Shown one piece after another: positions 1-9,599 of a stretch of DNA of 64,000 nt (within the stretch, counting starts at the first letter, position 1; each line of letters opens with the position of its first letter). Origin of the DNA: Limnomonas spitsbergensis (Eukaryota > Chlorophyta > Chlorophyceae > Chlamydomonadales); NCBI GenBank assembly GCA_037349105.1, contig JAYJMM010000028.1, positions 1,984,001 to 2,048,000 on the forward strand. Reading direction: 5' to 3'. The notes beneath the pieces are model-generated. The model did not search any database. It saw nothing but the letters and a program-made list of their open reading frames with translations, and was not told the DNA's origin. The position numbers and the translations under genes are program-made.

Positions 1-2
1 AC

Positions 3-1400
3 GAGCCGTGCGAGCGATGCGGGAAAAAGGGGCACGACTAACACGCCTGCCCCGCACCAAGAGTGCGAGAGGGCAGATGCGCCATCTGCTACCACCAGGG
101 GCACTTGTCCGAGGCATGCCCTGAGAGGAACCAGTCGCTGGGCTTCATCAGACAGAGGCAGATGGAGGAAGACTCCAAGCTCGGGGTTCGGTGGTGGTGC
201 AGCGCGCAGGAAGCCTTGCCCAGCGAAAGGGAGGTGGTGTTCAGGGCAACCCACAGCAGGGCCACCGTCTCCGAAGTACGGCTGGCCGTCGAGGCGCGAA
301 GGAAGGGCGAGGCCAGCCAGGCTAGAAGGGGGGAGCAGCGCCCCGTACCATTCAGGGAATGGTTCAGGGAAACAGACGACCAGCCCCTACAACCGTCCAT
401 GCACGCCGTCCAGTGCGCCCAGATCCTGTCCATCGGGGCAGAACTCATCAAGGCCAATGACGAAGGGCGGTGGCCAGAGGAGGGCGAGCCATTGGACAAC
501 TGGCCGGTAGAGTGGGGGGTTCCGGAAAGAACCTGCCTATGGACCTACCAGGCCATCCAGCGGACCATGCTCCAGCCCCACCAGCTGGGCAGACAACCGC
601 GCAGCGAGGCCAGGAGCAGTGGCAGCGCCAGAGCCCACACCGTCAGCCAGGAGAGTGCTCACGGATCCGCTGCGGGCTACACAAGCCCGGCCGCAGCAGG
701 AAGGCGTCAGACCCCAGCCAGCAGCGGAGAGGCCAGAACAGCGGATTCCTCAAGGATCAGGGCCGCCGCAGCGCGAAGGGCAAGGAACGCCAGGACCCGC
801 TCGCACCAACGGCGCAGGAAAGCAGCAGAAAGAGACGCCAGCAGCAACACAAGGTGCCCATCGCCACCCAACAAGATCAGCCAGGTGGAGCTGGAAATCT
901 CCTGGCGGGAGGGGCCGGAGGGCCGGGGCCCGCCAACCGTGCCAACACCGCCAGCCCCATTATATATATATATATATATATGTGTAAAACAATACGCAGC
1001 CCAGCCCCAGACAGCAGCCAGCCTGCAGGGGCCTCCTACCCTGCACAGCCTTCAGAGGCCTCCTGGCTTGTCTCTGCCACCTGGCGCTGGTGTGGCTCCT
1101 ACTCTCCTGCCTCCCCGGGGCGCAGGCCGGCGGGCGAGACGTGCGAGGAGGAGGCTTCACTGCAGGGCAAGGGGCATTCATAAGCAGCAGGGAGGCAGCT
1201 GCCAAGCTGGAGCCTGGATGGCTGCGCCCACCGGTGGATATGCCCGCCACTCGGCCCACCCGCCAGCACGGCACCTGGGACCAGGGCACGTCCAGTGCCG
1301 GGCCGCCAGCAGCGGCAGGGGAGCCGCTGGCAGGGGGCGTCATCGACATGTTCCAGCCCGGAGGGGTGGTGGACGCACCCTCCGAGTACGTCAAAACTAA
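3..1400 (+). pseudogene. gag: Gag C-terminal part with two CCHC zinc knuckles (partial, one internal stop)
   Basis: Two retroviral-type CCHC knuckles lie side by side in one frame. The first (bases 9-50) has the spacing C-x2-C-x4-H-x4-C but carries an in-frame TAA at 39-41 between His and the last Cys. The second begins near base 78, with CAIC then H and C at the right spacing. Behind them runs an Arg/Ala/Gln-rich, low-complexity region with a (TA)n tract at 959-981. The frame stays open to 1400 and overlaps the pol frame, which lies in the +1 register from about 1090. In gypsy elements such an overlap can reflect programmed frameshifting; here it could equally be decay. The residues after about 300 are compositionally biased and may not be translated. 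Confidence 0.7.
959..981. repeat. (TA)n microsatellite inside the gypsy element
   Basis: An uninterrupted TA run of about 22 bases sits between the gag zinc knuckles and the pol region. It encodes a Tyr-Ile run in two frames, which is unlikely to be a functional protein segment. Confidence 0.9.
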
Positions 1401-2455
1401 GGAGGGGTGGCTGCTCGGGAAGCACCGCGACTTTACCGGAGAGCAGCAGGAGCAGCTGGAGCAGAGCCTGCGGGACCGCCAGGGGGCGTTCGCCTACTCC
1501 ATGCTTGAACTGCCAGGCTACTGCGGGGCACAGGGTGAGTTTACGCTGGCCCTAGAAGATGAGCACAGCTCGTGCTTTCAGAAAGCAAGGGACATGCCGC
1601 CCCCTAAAGCAGCCATCTTCAAAGAAAAGTGCCAGCCCATGATTGAGGCAGGCATCATTGTCAGGGTCCCCTAGGGAGGGCCCATCAAGTTTGCGGCCAA
1701 CTCGGTCGTAGCGGCCAAGAAGTGTGCCGAGACTGGCCAGTGGTCAGACCACCGCATTGCGCATGACATGAGGAGAATGAACCTACGCACTGCCAAGCAG
1801 GAGTTTGCCATCCCCAGGATGGAAACTATCTTTCAGAACCTGGGCACAGCTAAAGTGTTTAGCAAGGTGGATCTGAGGTCAGGGTTCATGCAGATCCCCA
1901 TCAAGGTCGAGGACCAGCCTAAAACGGCTTTCTGGATGGGCCCAGAACTGTGGATGTACACAAAGTTGAACTTTGGGCTGCGCAACGGGCCTCCCTTCTT
2001 CCAGCGTATGATGGAAGAAGAGATCGCCAGGGCAGGCCTGAGCTCCTTCTGTGTGGCATTCATTGACGACCTGCTGGTGTACAGTGACACGCCTGCAGAG
2101 CACATCAGGCATGTGGAACTCATGCTGGACATGCTCCACGGGGTGTGGCTGAGAGCATACCCTGACAAGTCCCTGTTTGGGTGTGCCACGGTTGAGTACC
2201 TCGGCCACAACGTTTCGGCCCACGGACTCACACCGCACGCAGCCAAAATAGCGGCTGTCATGGCCCTGCCTGAACCTGCATCGGTCAAAAACATTCAGGA
2301 GGTCATGGGATTCCTGAACTTCTACCGGTGCTACATCCCGGATTTCTCCAAAAAAGCCGCATGCATCAACGCCCTGCTTGTCAAGGGGGTCCCGTTTGTG
2401 TGGGGCCCCGAGCAGGCCCAGGCGTTTCAGCTGATCAAACTGAAATGTGCGAGGG
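1090..2455 (+). pseudogene. pol: Pol, first part: reverse transcriptase
   Basis: The frame shows the usual gypsy reverse transcriptase landmarks: an I-E-A-G-I-I segment before the fingers, K-V-D-L-R-S-G-F (about 1864-1890), F-G-L-R-N-G-P (about 1972-1990, in place of the usual L-x-N-A-P), and the catalytic box F-I-D-D-L-L at about 2059-2076, where Tyr of YxDD is replaced by Phe. The thumb follows with Y-L-G-H and the F-L-N-F-Y-R connection motif. A TAG at 1672-1674 interrupts the frame just before the core. Near 2455 the frame is lost: homology (V-L-H-R-P-D-Y then F-L-L-Y-T-D) continues one register away, so about one base has been gained or lost. Confidence 0.88.
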
Positions 2456-5400
2456 AGGCAGGGTGCTGCACAGGCCTGACTACGGCGGAACGGGGCCAGA
2501 TGGCCTGGGGCCACCAAGGCCGTTCCTGCTGTACACCGACTTCTCTAAACAGGGTATAGGGGCGGTGCTGGGGCAGTGCGACGACAGCGGCAGGGAGTAC
2601 ATGGTAGCCTGCACTTCCCGTTCCCTGAACAAAAGCGAGAAGAACTACTCGTCGTTCCAGGGGGAAATGCTTGCTGCAGTGTACGCTGCTCGCACGTACC
2701 GCCATATGCTCTTTGGGTGCAAAGTGCATTTGGTCACGGACCACGAACCCCTCACCTACCTCATGGATAATCAGGCCCTAGTGGGGCAGCACGCCCGTTG
2801 GGCACTCATGCTCCAGGAGCTTGACATTACCATTGTCCACCGGTCAGGGGCCTGCCACCAGAACGCAGATATCCCGTCTAGGTCACCCCTCCCGTCCTCT
2901 GAAGACCGCACAGGGGCGCGGCTAGATGTTGTCGCCCCCGAGCCACAGGACCCGAGTGGGGTTGCCAGCGGATTGCAGGTCGCTATGCTCACAGGCCTGG
3001 GCAGGGTGAACCAGTGGCACGCAGATCAGGTGGTTCGCCTAGCAAAGGAGGGAAGACGAGGGGTGCACCGCCTGCGAGCCGCCGAAACGGCATGTACAAT
3101 GGCCCCGTGCGGCCAGGCCATCTCCAGCGCAAAGGATGTGGACGACGAGCAGGCACAGCCTGCAAGTACTGCAGAGAGAGCTTTCAATAGCAGGGCCAAG
3201 GCCAGGTCCTTGATCAACAATGTGCTGACAGACCTGCCCCGCTCGACCCCGGCCCACCTCCACGCAGGGGTGGATACGGCATGCTTACCAACAGAGGCGG
3301 TGCACACCCTGGAAAAGGAGGGAGTGGTCATGTTCGAGCCCTTCGGAGTTATGTGCTCTGGGCTTGAGATGGTGCTTAGGGCAGGCATCCCAGTCACACA
3401 GTATCTGTATGCAGACACCAGTGCCACCATGCGGGAGATCGCGGGGGGCAGGCTGGTGCAGCTGCACAAGCAGTCTCCGCTACTGCTCACAGCGCCAGCT
3501 TTCGAGGGGGCGTTCAGGACACTGCCCCAGGACGTGTACTCCATTACTGCCCAACACTTCATAGAGGCTGGGGCCCAGCAGGGTCGCCAGTGGTTTATGG
3601 TGGCCGGATGGGAGTGCCACGACTTGTCAGCAGCCGGCAAGGGCAAGGGGCTCGAAGGGGACCGGAGCAAGTCTTTCTTCCCGCTCATCCGGCTGCTCGG
3701 CTCCTTGCAGATCCTGCAGAGGGCCAGGCCACCGGCATACCTGATTGAGAATGTCGCTATGCAGTTAAACCAGAGGAGCGAGAAGGCTAGCGTAGAGGCT
3801 TTCGGCGAAGTGTGCAGGGTTCTGGGCAGGCCTTCCCTGTTTGATGCGGCGCAAGTGGGCTCCTATGCCCACCGCACGCGCAACTACTGGGGCAACCTGG
3901 CACCAGCTGCAGACATTGAGTTTGTTATCCAGGCATCACATAGGCCGCGCGACGGTATTGTGGATGACATTCTAGACGAGGGTAGTAGGGCACAGGTCGT
4001 GGCCTGCCCCGATAACGGCGGGTACCGCATCAACGTGTCAGGGCAACCAAGGAGGGCGATGCCCTGCCTCATGGCCACCCCCGCATCCTACGCATTCCGG
4101 AACGGGCAGATCGGCCTAGTGTTCAGGCCTATGGGGGACCTGCAGGAACCAAACGCCAATGAAATGGAGAGAGCCATGGGGTACGCAGTAGGGTCCACTT
4201 TGCCCCGCCCCGACTTTCCTGAGGGGGATAGGAGGGCCGCCTTGGGCAGGTGCATGGATGCTTGGGCCCTCGAGGCTTGGCTCACCGTAGCACTTGAGGT
4301 GGCCAAGATCATCCCTAAGGAGCTGGCTCGCAGGGCCAGTTTACCAGGCCCGAACCACGACCCGGCTATCGGCATGACCCTGACGTCCACACATTGCGCC
4401 CTCGCCACTGCAGGCGGAGCATGCTCAGGCGAAGGGGAGGTGGCAGCAACGTATCGGCAATGCCTGGGGGAGTCTGCGGCAGCAGACTGGGCGGATGCCG
4501 CCCAGGAACCAGGTGGGCAGCCTGACCCAGGACCAGATCCCGTCCGGTCCACTCCTGACGAGGCAGGGGAGGTCGTGGACCCGCCAGGGTGCGCAGCCGG
4601 GCCTGCAGCCCGGGTGGACGTGTGGACAGACGAGCCCGTCCTGCAATACCTACGCCTGAAAGTGCACCCCCCTGGGACAGAGACAGGAGAACAGGCCAGG
4701 GTGCAGCGTAGAGCCGCCCCTTTCCAGTGGGAACCAGAGAGGGGGGGCGTGCTGATGAGGCTGATGCCAGACGGGCGGCGGTGTGTAGTTCCCAGGCCCG
4801 AGGACAGGCAGGCAGTAATCAGGGAAGCGCACGCTAGCACAGGTCACTTCGGCAGCCACCGCACAGCCTTCATGATCTTGCAGCAGCACTGGTGGAGAGG
4901 ACTTAGGGCAGCAGTCAGAAAGGCTGTTCAGGAGTGCGGGGTGTGCGACAGGGCCAGGGCGTCCACGTTCAATCACACGCAGCCCGATCTGCACCCACTC
5001 CCTATTGAGGGTTTATTTTTCCGCTGGGGTGTGGATCTGTGCGGACCATTCACCACCATGCCTAGGGGAAACCGGTATGTCATGGTGTGTGTGGAGCACT
5101 ACTCCAAGTGGGTAGAGCTGATCCCCATCCCCAGCAAGGCGTCTGACGTGACGGCCTTGGCATTTTTCCAAAACGTGGTCGCACGGTTTGGGGGATGCGC
5201 AGAAGTAGTCACCGACCAAGGGACTGAGTTCCAGGGAGAGTTCCAGGACATGTTACTGGATTGTTTCATTGACCATCGCACCACCTCTGCCAACCATCCC
5301 CAGGCAGATGGGCTATCCGAAAGGGCCGTCCAGACCCTCAAGACGGGCCTACGCAAGTGCTGCGGGGATGGGAGCAGCGACGACTCGTGGGACAGGATGG

Positions 5401-6041
5401 TCCCGTGGGTAGCACTGGGCCTCCGGTGCTCGCCTCAGCAGGCCACGCGCATGGCACCCTACGAAGTACTGTATGGGCAGAAGGCGGTGTTCCCCTCCAA
5501 GGTCGGGGCAGACCTATGGAGCACTGCGCGGGTAGCAACGGTGGAGGAGGCAGCAGACCTGCTCCTCGCCAGAGTGGCCAGGATCAAGGAGGCCCTCCCG
5601 GTCGCGGGCGAGCACCTCAAAATTGCACAGCACCGGGACAAGTTGCGCTACGCCAGGATCCGCGGAGGAAGATATGTCCCCCAAGTCAGGCGGTTCACCG
5701 TAGGGGACTACGTGTACGTCCGGTACGCTTCAGAGCGGCGCAGCCTCGACCCCAAAGCCAGGCCAGAAATCCTGCGGGTGCAGCGGCTGGGGGAGACAGG
5801 GGCGCTGGTGTTGGAGGGAGCCGATGGCCTGACAGTAACAGAGAACGCAGTCAATTGCTCCCCATACCACGTCCCCAACCTGAAGGGCAAAGTGGATTTC
5901 GGCACCACCAGGCCCAACGTCAGCCTGTCCTGCGAAGTCTGCCGCCTCCCCGACCGAGGGGAGGTCATGCTCCTGTGTGACGCCTGCAACACCGGCTGGC
6001 ACATGGACTGCCTCACGCCAGCGCTGCAATACCCGAGGTAG
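2328..6041 (+). CDS. pol: Pol, second part: RNase H, C5 DNA methyltransferase, integrase and start of PHD finger
   Basis: One open frame of 1237 codons; real homology begins near residue 46, after the frameshift. RNase H spans about residues 65-185 with acidic residues D71, E113, D138 and D181. A DNA methyltransferase spans about 333-655 (entered separately). The integrase zinc domain has H835, H840, C870 and C873; the catalytic core has D903 (G-V-D), D963 (V-T-D-Q-G) and E998 (L-S-E-R-A). A GPY-like tail covers about 1115-1185. A PHD finger starts at C1202 with C1205, C1217, C1220, H1225 and C1228. The frame then ends in TAG, while the last Cys pair lies in another frame just downstream. All visible catalytic residues are kept, so this copy may be young despite its stops. 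The residues before 46 are an artefact of frame choice. Confidence 0.9.
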   Translation: MLHPGFLQKSRMHQRPACQGGPVCVGPRAGPGVSADQTEMCEGGRVLHRPDYGGTGPDGLGPPRPFLLYTDFSKQGIGAVLGQCDDSGREYMVACTSRSLNKSEKNYSSFQGEMLAAVYAARTYRHMLFGCKVHLVTDHEPLTYLMDNQALVGQHARWALMLQELDITIVHRSGACHQNADIPSRSPLPSSEDRTGARLDVVAPEPQDPSGVASGLQVAMLTGLGRVNQWHADQVVRLAKEGRRGVHRLRAAETACTMAPCGQAISSAKDVDDEQAQPASTAERAFNSRAKARSLINNVLTDLPRSTPAHLHAGVDTACLPTEAVHTLEKEGVVMFEPFGVMCSGLEMVLRAGIPVTQYLYADTSATMREIAGGRLVQLHKQSPLLLTAPAFEGAFRTLPQDVYSITAQHFIEAGAQQGRQWFMVAGWECHDLSAAGKGKGLEGDRSKSFFPLIRLLGSLQILQRARPPAYLIENVAMQLNQRSEKASVEAFGEVCRVLGRPSLFDAAQVGSYAHRTRNYWGNLAPAADIEFVIQASHRPRDGIVDDILDEGSRAQVVACPDNGGYRINVSGQPRRAMPCLMATPASYAFRNGQIGLVFRPMGDLQEPNANEMERAMGYAVGSTLPRPDFPEGDRRAALGRCMDAWALEAWLTVALEVAKIIPKELARRASLPGPNHDPAIGMTLTSTHCALATAGGACSGEGEVAATYRQCLGESAAADWADAAQEPGGQPDPGPDPVRSTPDEAGEVVDPPGCAAGPAARVDVWTDEPVLQYLRLKVHPPGTETGEQARVQRRAAPFQWEPERGGVLMRLMPDGRRCVVPRPEDRQAVIREAHASTGHFGSHRTAFMILQQHWWRGLRAAVRKAVQECGVCDRARASTFNHTQPDLHPLPIEGLFFRWGVDLCGPFTTMPRGNRYVMVCVEHYSKWVELIPIPSKASDVTALAFFQNVVARFGGCAEVVTDQGTEFQGEFQDMLLDCFIDHRTTSANHPQADGLSERAVQTLKTGLRKCCGDGSSDDSWDRMVPWVALGLRCSPQQATRMAPYEVLYGQKAVFPSKVGADLWSTARVATVEEAADLLLARVARIKEALPVAGEHLKIAQHRDKLRYARIRGGRYVPQVRRFTVGDYVYVRYASERRSLDPKARPEILRVQRLGETGALVLEGADGLTVTENAVNCSPYHVPNLKGKVDFGTTRPNVSLSCEVCRLPDRGEVMLLCDACNTGWHMDCLTPALQYPR
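3324..4292 (+). CDS. C5 cytosine DNA methyltransferase domain embedded in gypsy pol (DNMT3-like)
   Basis: This is a sub-domain of the pol frame, codons 333-655. Family landmarks appear in the canonical order. Motif I (AdoMet binding) is M-F-E-P-F-G-V-M-C-S-G-L-E. Motif IV is G-W-E-C-H-D-L-S, with the catalytic Cys at residue 430, although the usual Pro before it is Glu. Motif VI is L-I-E-N-V (474-476). Motif VIII is A-H-R-T-R-N-Y-W (514-521), followed by G-N-L. Motif X-like text is E-R-A-M-G-Y with a distal L-G-R. The A-H-R-x-R-x-x-W-G-N-L wording is what DNMT3-type enzymes show. The expected activity is transfer of a methyl group from S-adenosylmethionine to cytosine C5. No stop or frameshift interrupts it. 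The Pro to Glu change next to the catalytic Cys leaves activity open. Confidence 0.85.
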
Positions 6042-6433
6042 ACTGGATGTGCCCCAGGTGCAAGCCAGCACCGGGGCCAGACCGAGAGGCGGACCCAGCC
6101 GCAGGGGCGGCGCCCAGCAGCCCAGCCCACCTCGAGGAGACGGCGCCCAGGGCGGCCAGGGCAGCAGCCAGAGCAGCCTTGGAGGCCGGAGCCATGGACA
6201 AGCCAGAAGTGGAGGTCATGGCCACCAACCCCGCCACTAAGCAAATGGAGCGGGGCATCGCCAAACCCATGCCCAACGGGCTGTACGACATTTCATACAC
6301 CACGGGCAGAGGAGAAGCCAACGTCACCCCCAGGGCGGTCCAGCGCAGGGCTAAGGCGGCCATAGACGCAGCTAGAGCAGAGGATGAGACAGCTGCCAAG
6401 GGGCAGACAGCCAGGAAGGACAGGGAGGGATAA
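5931..6433 (+). CDS. PHD zinc finger and basic/Ala-rich tail at the pol C terminus (frameshifted)
   Basis: The PHD signature begins with C-E-V-C, then C-D-A-C and W-H-M-D-C in the pol frame. The last Cys pair (W-M-C-P-R-C) lies from about 6044 in a different frame, so a one-base shift near 6035 splits the finger. From 6047 the second frame runs Ala/Glu/Arg-rich to a TAA at 6431-6433. PHD fingers usually read histone H3 tails, so a C-terminal copy on integrase could guide target choice, by analogy with chromodomain integrases of chromoviruses. That role is inferred. Confidence 0.75.
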
Positions 6434-6940
6434 GAGCCCGCTAGAACGGCAGTACGCGCTGAGCACGTGACGGAACCCAAACCTTGCTTGGCAGACCGAG
6501 CCGGTGCCGGCACTCAGGGAATACCCCAAGGCGTCATGACAGGCGCTAGTAGACAGCAGGCGGTGGGCCAACGGTCAGCAGGACGTAGCCTTGTCCCAAG
6601 AACACAGCTTCCCCGTTATACCGTAGTAAGCAGGAGCAGCGAGCCAAAGGGTTACATAGTGATGGAGGCTGCAGCGCTGATTCAAGTAGTAGATTCGCAT
6701 GACAAGCCGCCTTTGGAGTAGAAACCGCCACAGGGCCAACCACCTGAAGGCACCGTTGCTACTGCACGCATCTCCTGTGGCTTAGGGCCAGGTGTCAACG
6801 GCGCAGTGGGGCGAGAGCAGCGGGTATTTCGCAGGTCCTGTGTACCAGCACAATAGGCTGGGTGTTGAAGAACAGGAAGATTCTGTAGGCCCGGATGAGC
6901 TCGGCTAAAGATTCTGTTCGCTCTGATGCGCCCCGCTATG

Positions 6941-7150
6941 GATTCTGTAGTTCTGATGAGCTCAGGTCAGGTTGTTGAGAAATTCTGATTTCTGAGGATT
7001 TCTGATGAATTCTGACTTCTGCTGGTTTCTGATAGATTATGATGAGTTCTGATGGTTTCTGATGGATTCTGTAGTTCTGATGAGCTCAGGTCAGGTTGTT
7101 GAAAAACTCTGATTTCTGAGGATTTCTGATGAATTCTGACTTCTGATGAT
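6941..7150 (+). repeat. Degenerate TTCTGATGA-rich direct repeat, period about 124 bp
   Basis: A block starting with GATTCTGTAGTTCTGATGAG at 6941 recurs at 7065. Each copy continues through GTCAGGTTGTTGA and several TTTCTGATGA words. The surrounding 6845-7160 consists largely of the same short words. Confidence 0.8.
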
Positions 7151-7534
7151 TTCTGATTTATTGACTTCCATCAAGCATGACAATGGTGACGGTACCGGAT
7201 TCTGTATGCCCTGATCAGGCCAGAGAGAGATCGGGAATCCAGAGGCCTGAGCCGAGTTTTCAGTACCATGGTAGGACCTAGGGTTCGCCACGAGTTTCAG
7301 TGAGGTGTTCTTTGGTGCCTTTCTTTGGTACATTTCCTTTTGTTGAGTTCCTGCAGTGGATTTCCTTCAGTGGATTTTCTGCCGACTGGCTGAATTGCAG
7401 TCAGGTATTTAGGAGGCTTCCGTGTTAGGGAACTGACAAGTTCTGAGTGTACATATTTTCCGATTCCAGTTTCAGTACCACCCCTAGTCCGGCTCCCCAC
7501 GCACGCCCGGTGTGCGTTTCGTGAGGAGCGGGGG

Positions 7535-7769
7535 GCGAGTAAAGTAGGGGCGGTACCCACAGCTAGGGGCGCTCGGGTAGGCCAACCTTCCCTCTTATAC
7601 GGTACGCTGTACCAAGTTACCCCTTTACAGCCCTTGTACCTCCGCAGTATAGTACAAGTGGCACGTGTGTACAGGTGTTGAACCTTAGTTGTGAGTAGTT
7701 TGTGCCTCTCTAAGGCAGTACTGACAGCTTACACCATTTTGGCACGGTTACTGCTTTATGGTGCGACAG
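7535..7769 (+). repeat. 235-bp direct repeat, copy 1
   Basis: The segment from GCGAGTAAAGTAGGGGC to ATGGTGCGACAG recurs nearly identically at 8406-8640, with only a few substitutions seen. The repeat ends in ACAG, close to the CA end expected of an LTR. It may mark the start of an LTR-like unit of 871 bp. Confidence 0.88.
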
Positions 7770-8405
7770 CTGTCACGGTATAATGCAGTATACGTGCCAA
7801 AACCGTAGGGACCGCTGACGCGTCCCCGTAGACTCCGCAGCTTCCCTGCGGAGCCCCCTTTTTAGGGTTAGACGCCCAGCTTCCCACTTTCGGGAAGATC
7901 GGAGGCCAGGATTTCCCGTACTCTAGTAATAAGGGCTTGCCGGGACATTGTATCCCGGCTTGCCCACTGTCCACTACTTCGTTCCTTTAAAGTGGACAGA
8001 CCTCTAATTGTAAACAGCACCGGCCAGTATCCAGGATATGCCCCGTGAAGAGCATTAAGTCAGTACCACTCTAACAGGCAAGCCTAGATCAGCTACCCAG
8101 CCGACTTTGCAAGCTTAAGACAACCTAGCAAGAAGCCCAACTCGACCTAGGACAACGTCCGCAGTCTACGTCTACGGCTTCCCCCGCATTACGCGGTAAG
8201 TGACCCAGTTCAGCCCTCCCGGTTCGCTACCAGGATAGCCTGCAACCTAGCTCTACAAGTGCACAGCTACGCGTCAGTCATCTAGAAGTTCCCGCCACAG
8301 CTTAACGCGCCGCGCATTCGCGGCCAGCGTGTAGACGCTGAGTCCGCCCGTAGGCGTCCGCCACTCTGTGGGGAAGAAGTCCGCCACGGACCCGAAGCAA
8401 CAATC

Positions 8406-8640
8406 GCGAGTAAAGTAGGGGCGGTACCCACAGCTAGGGGCGCTCGGGTAGGCCAACCTTCCCTCTTATACGGTACGCTGTACCAAGTTACCCCTTTACA
8501 GCCCTTGTACCTCCGCAGTATAGTACAAGAGGCACGTGTGTACAGGTGTTGAACCTTAGTTGTGAGTAGTTTGTGCCTCTGTAAGGCAGTACTGACAGCT
8601 TACACCATTTTGGCACGGTTACTGCTTTATGGTGCGACAG
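8406..8640 (+). repeat. 235-bp direct repeat, copy 2
   Basis: Near-identical to 7535-7769 at an offset of 871 bp. After this copy the sequence becomes unrelated (ACACAATACCC), which makes 8640 the best candidate for the right end of the retroelement. Confidence 0.88.
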
Positions 8641-9599
8641 ACACAATACCCAAAACCAATTCCATCTTAGTTGCCAATGACCTAAAATGTGCAAGCAAGC
8701 TTTCTCTCTAGGGAACTGGGTGCCGATCGGGCGGGTAGCACATGCCTCCGATTCCTACTTCCTAGTGCGCCATGCAAGTCTTGGGCAACACTCCATGTAT
8801 GTCTCTAGATGGGGCTTGGGGCTGCATGGATGGTGGCTACACTTGATTGCCTGGTCTGATGTCTCAAGCAAAGTGGGCAAGCAATGGCTGTGGCCATGCA
8901 TGTGACTAATAGGCCAGGAATTTCGCTGGGACCCCCATTGTTGCGGCTAGACTGAGTGGCAGCGATCTTTCCTGTCAATATCGTTATTGTTTTGATAACG
9001 TGTGCATACTCGATTCGATTAATGGCTTGCTTGCACATGCCGCGGAGCCGTGCATCGCCTGCGACCCTGTCTGCTCCGACCGGGCCCTCATCGCAGCGAC
9101 TCGCCTTTCTAGCAGTGATCCCGATTACGACTTGCAATCTAAAGACCTCAATTTGTATATGTGTCACCTGCGCACTAATGGCACCTCTGCCTGACGACTC
9201 CGACCAGGCCGCCCTCGGTTTTTTGTAGGTTTGCTCCAACTCGCACGCTGACCTTAGAGATTAGTTTGTAAGGTACGTTTAACTCATGATCGGTATTCCA
9301 ATGCCGTCGTGGGAAGCTATCCTTCGAGTTCGTCGCCTGTCACCACCGACCTCGACCACCGCCTGCTGGCTGGATGAGTGATCGAGTGATAAGTGGAGCC
9401 GGGGGGTTCACTTATCGCACAGTGTATGCGACTGTCACAACTTTCTTAGTCGTATAGAACAAATCGGTATCTTGTCTCATTCCTGATCTCAGGCCTCGAG
9501 TCTCTGAATTCGGTGCGCCCGAGTACAATTGATCTTTTATTGTACGGAAATGGTACGGCTATAACTCGGAAACGTAGCTTAGTTAACTGTCATAAAAAG
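8641..9599. other. No feature recognised
   Basis: Short open frames occur on both strands (for example 8956-9228 plus and 8805-9239 minus) but they overlap each other, match no family I know, and lack convincing splice or start context. Confidence 0.5.

Larger units (their letters stand above)
6434..8405 (+). other. 3' untranslated region and LTR-like sequence of the gypsy element
   Basis: No credible coding sequence follows the pol stop. Bases 6845-7160 are rich in TTCTGATGA-type words. From 7535 the sequence is non-coding, contains several short hairpins (for example CTCCGCAG/CTGCGGAG around 7831-7851) and is partly repeated 871 bp later. I could not fix LTR ends because the 5' LTR lies outside the window. 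Confidence 0.5.
1..8640 (+). mobile_element. Ty3/gypsy LTR retrotransposon with DNA methyltransferase and PHD finger (5' end outside window)
   Basis: The order of domains read on the plus strand is gag zinc knuckles, reverse transcriptase, RNase H, C5 DNA methyltransferase, HHCC zinc-binding domain, DDE integrase, a GPY-like tail and a PHD finger. Integrase after RNase H is the Ty3/gypsy order. The element enters from the left edge, so the 5' LTR, primer-binding site and N-terminal gag are not seen. No aspartic protease motif (DTG/DSG) is visible between the knuckles and the reverse transcriptase. The copy is not intact: a TAA lies inside the first knuckle (39-41), a TAG precedes the reverse transcriptase core (1672-1674), and frameshifts occur near 2455 and near 6035. 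The right boundary is uncertain; I place it at the end of the second copy of a 235-bp direct repeat. Confidence 0.93.

Noticed and set aside
4088..4840. 250-codon minus frame
   Set aside because: Antisense of the gypsy pol frame, which has clear domain homology.
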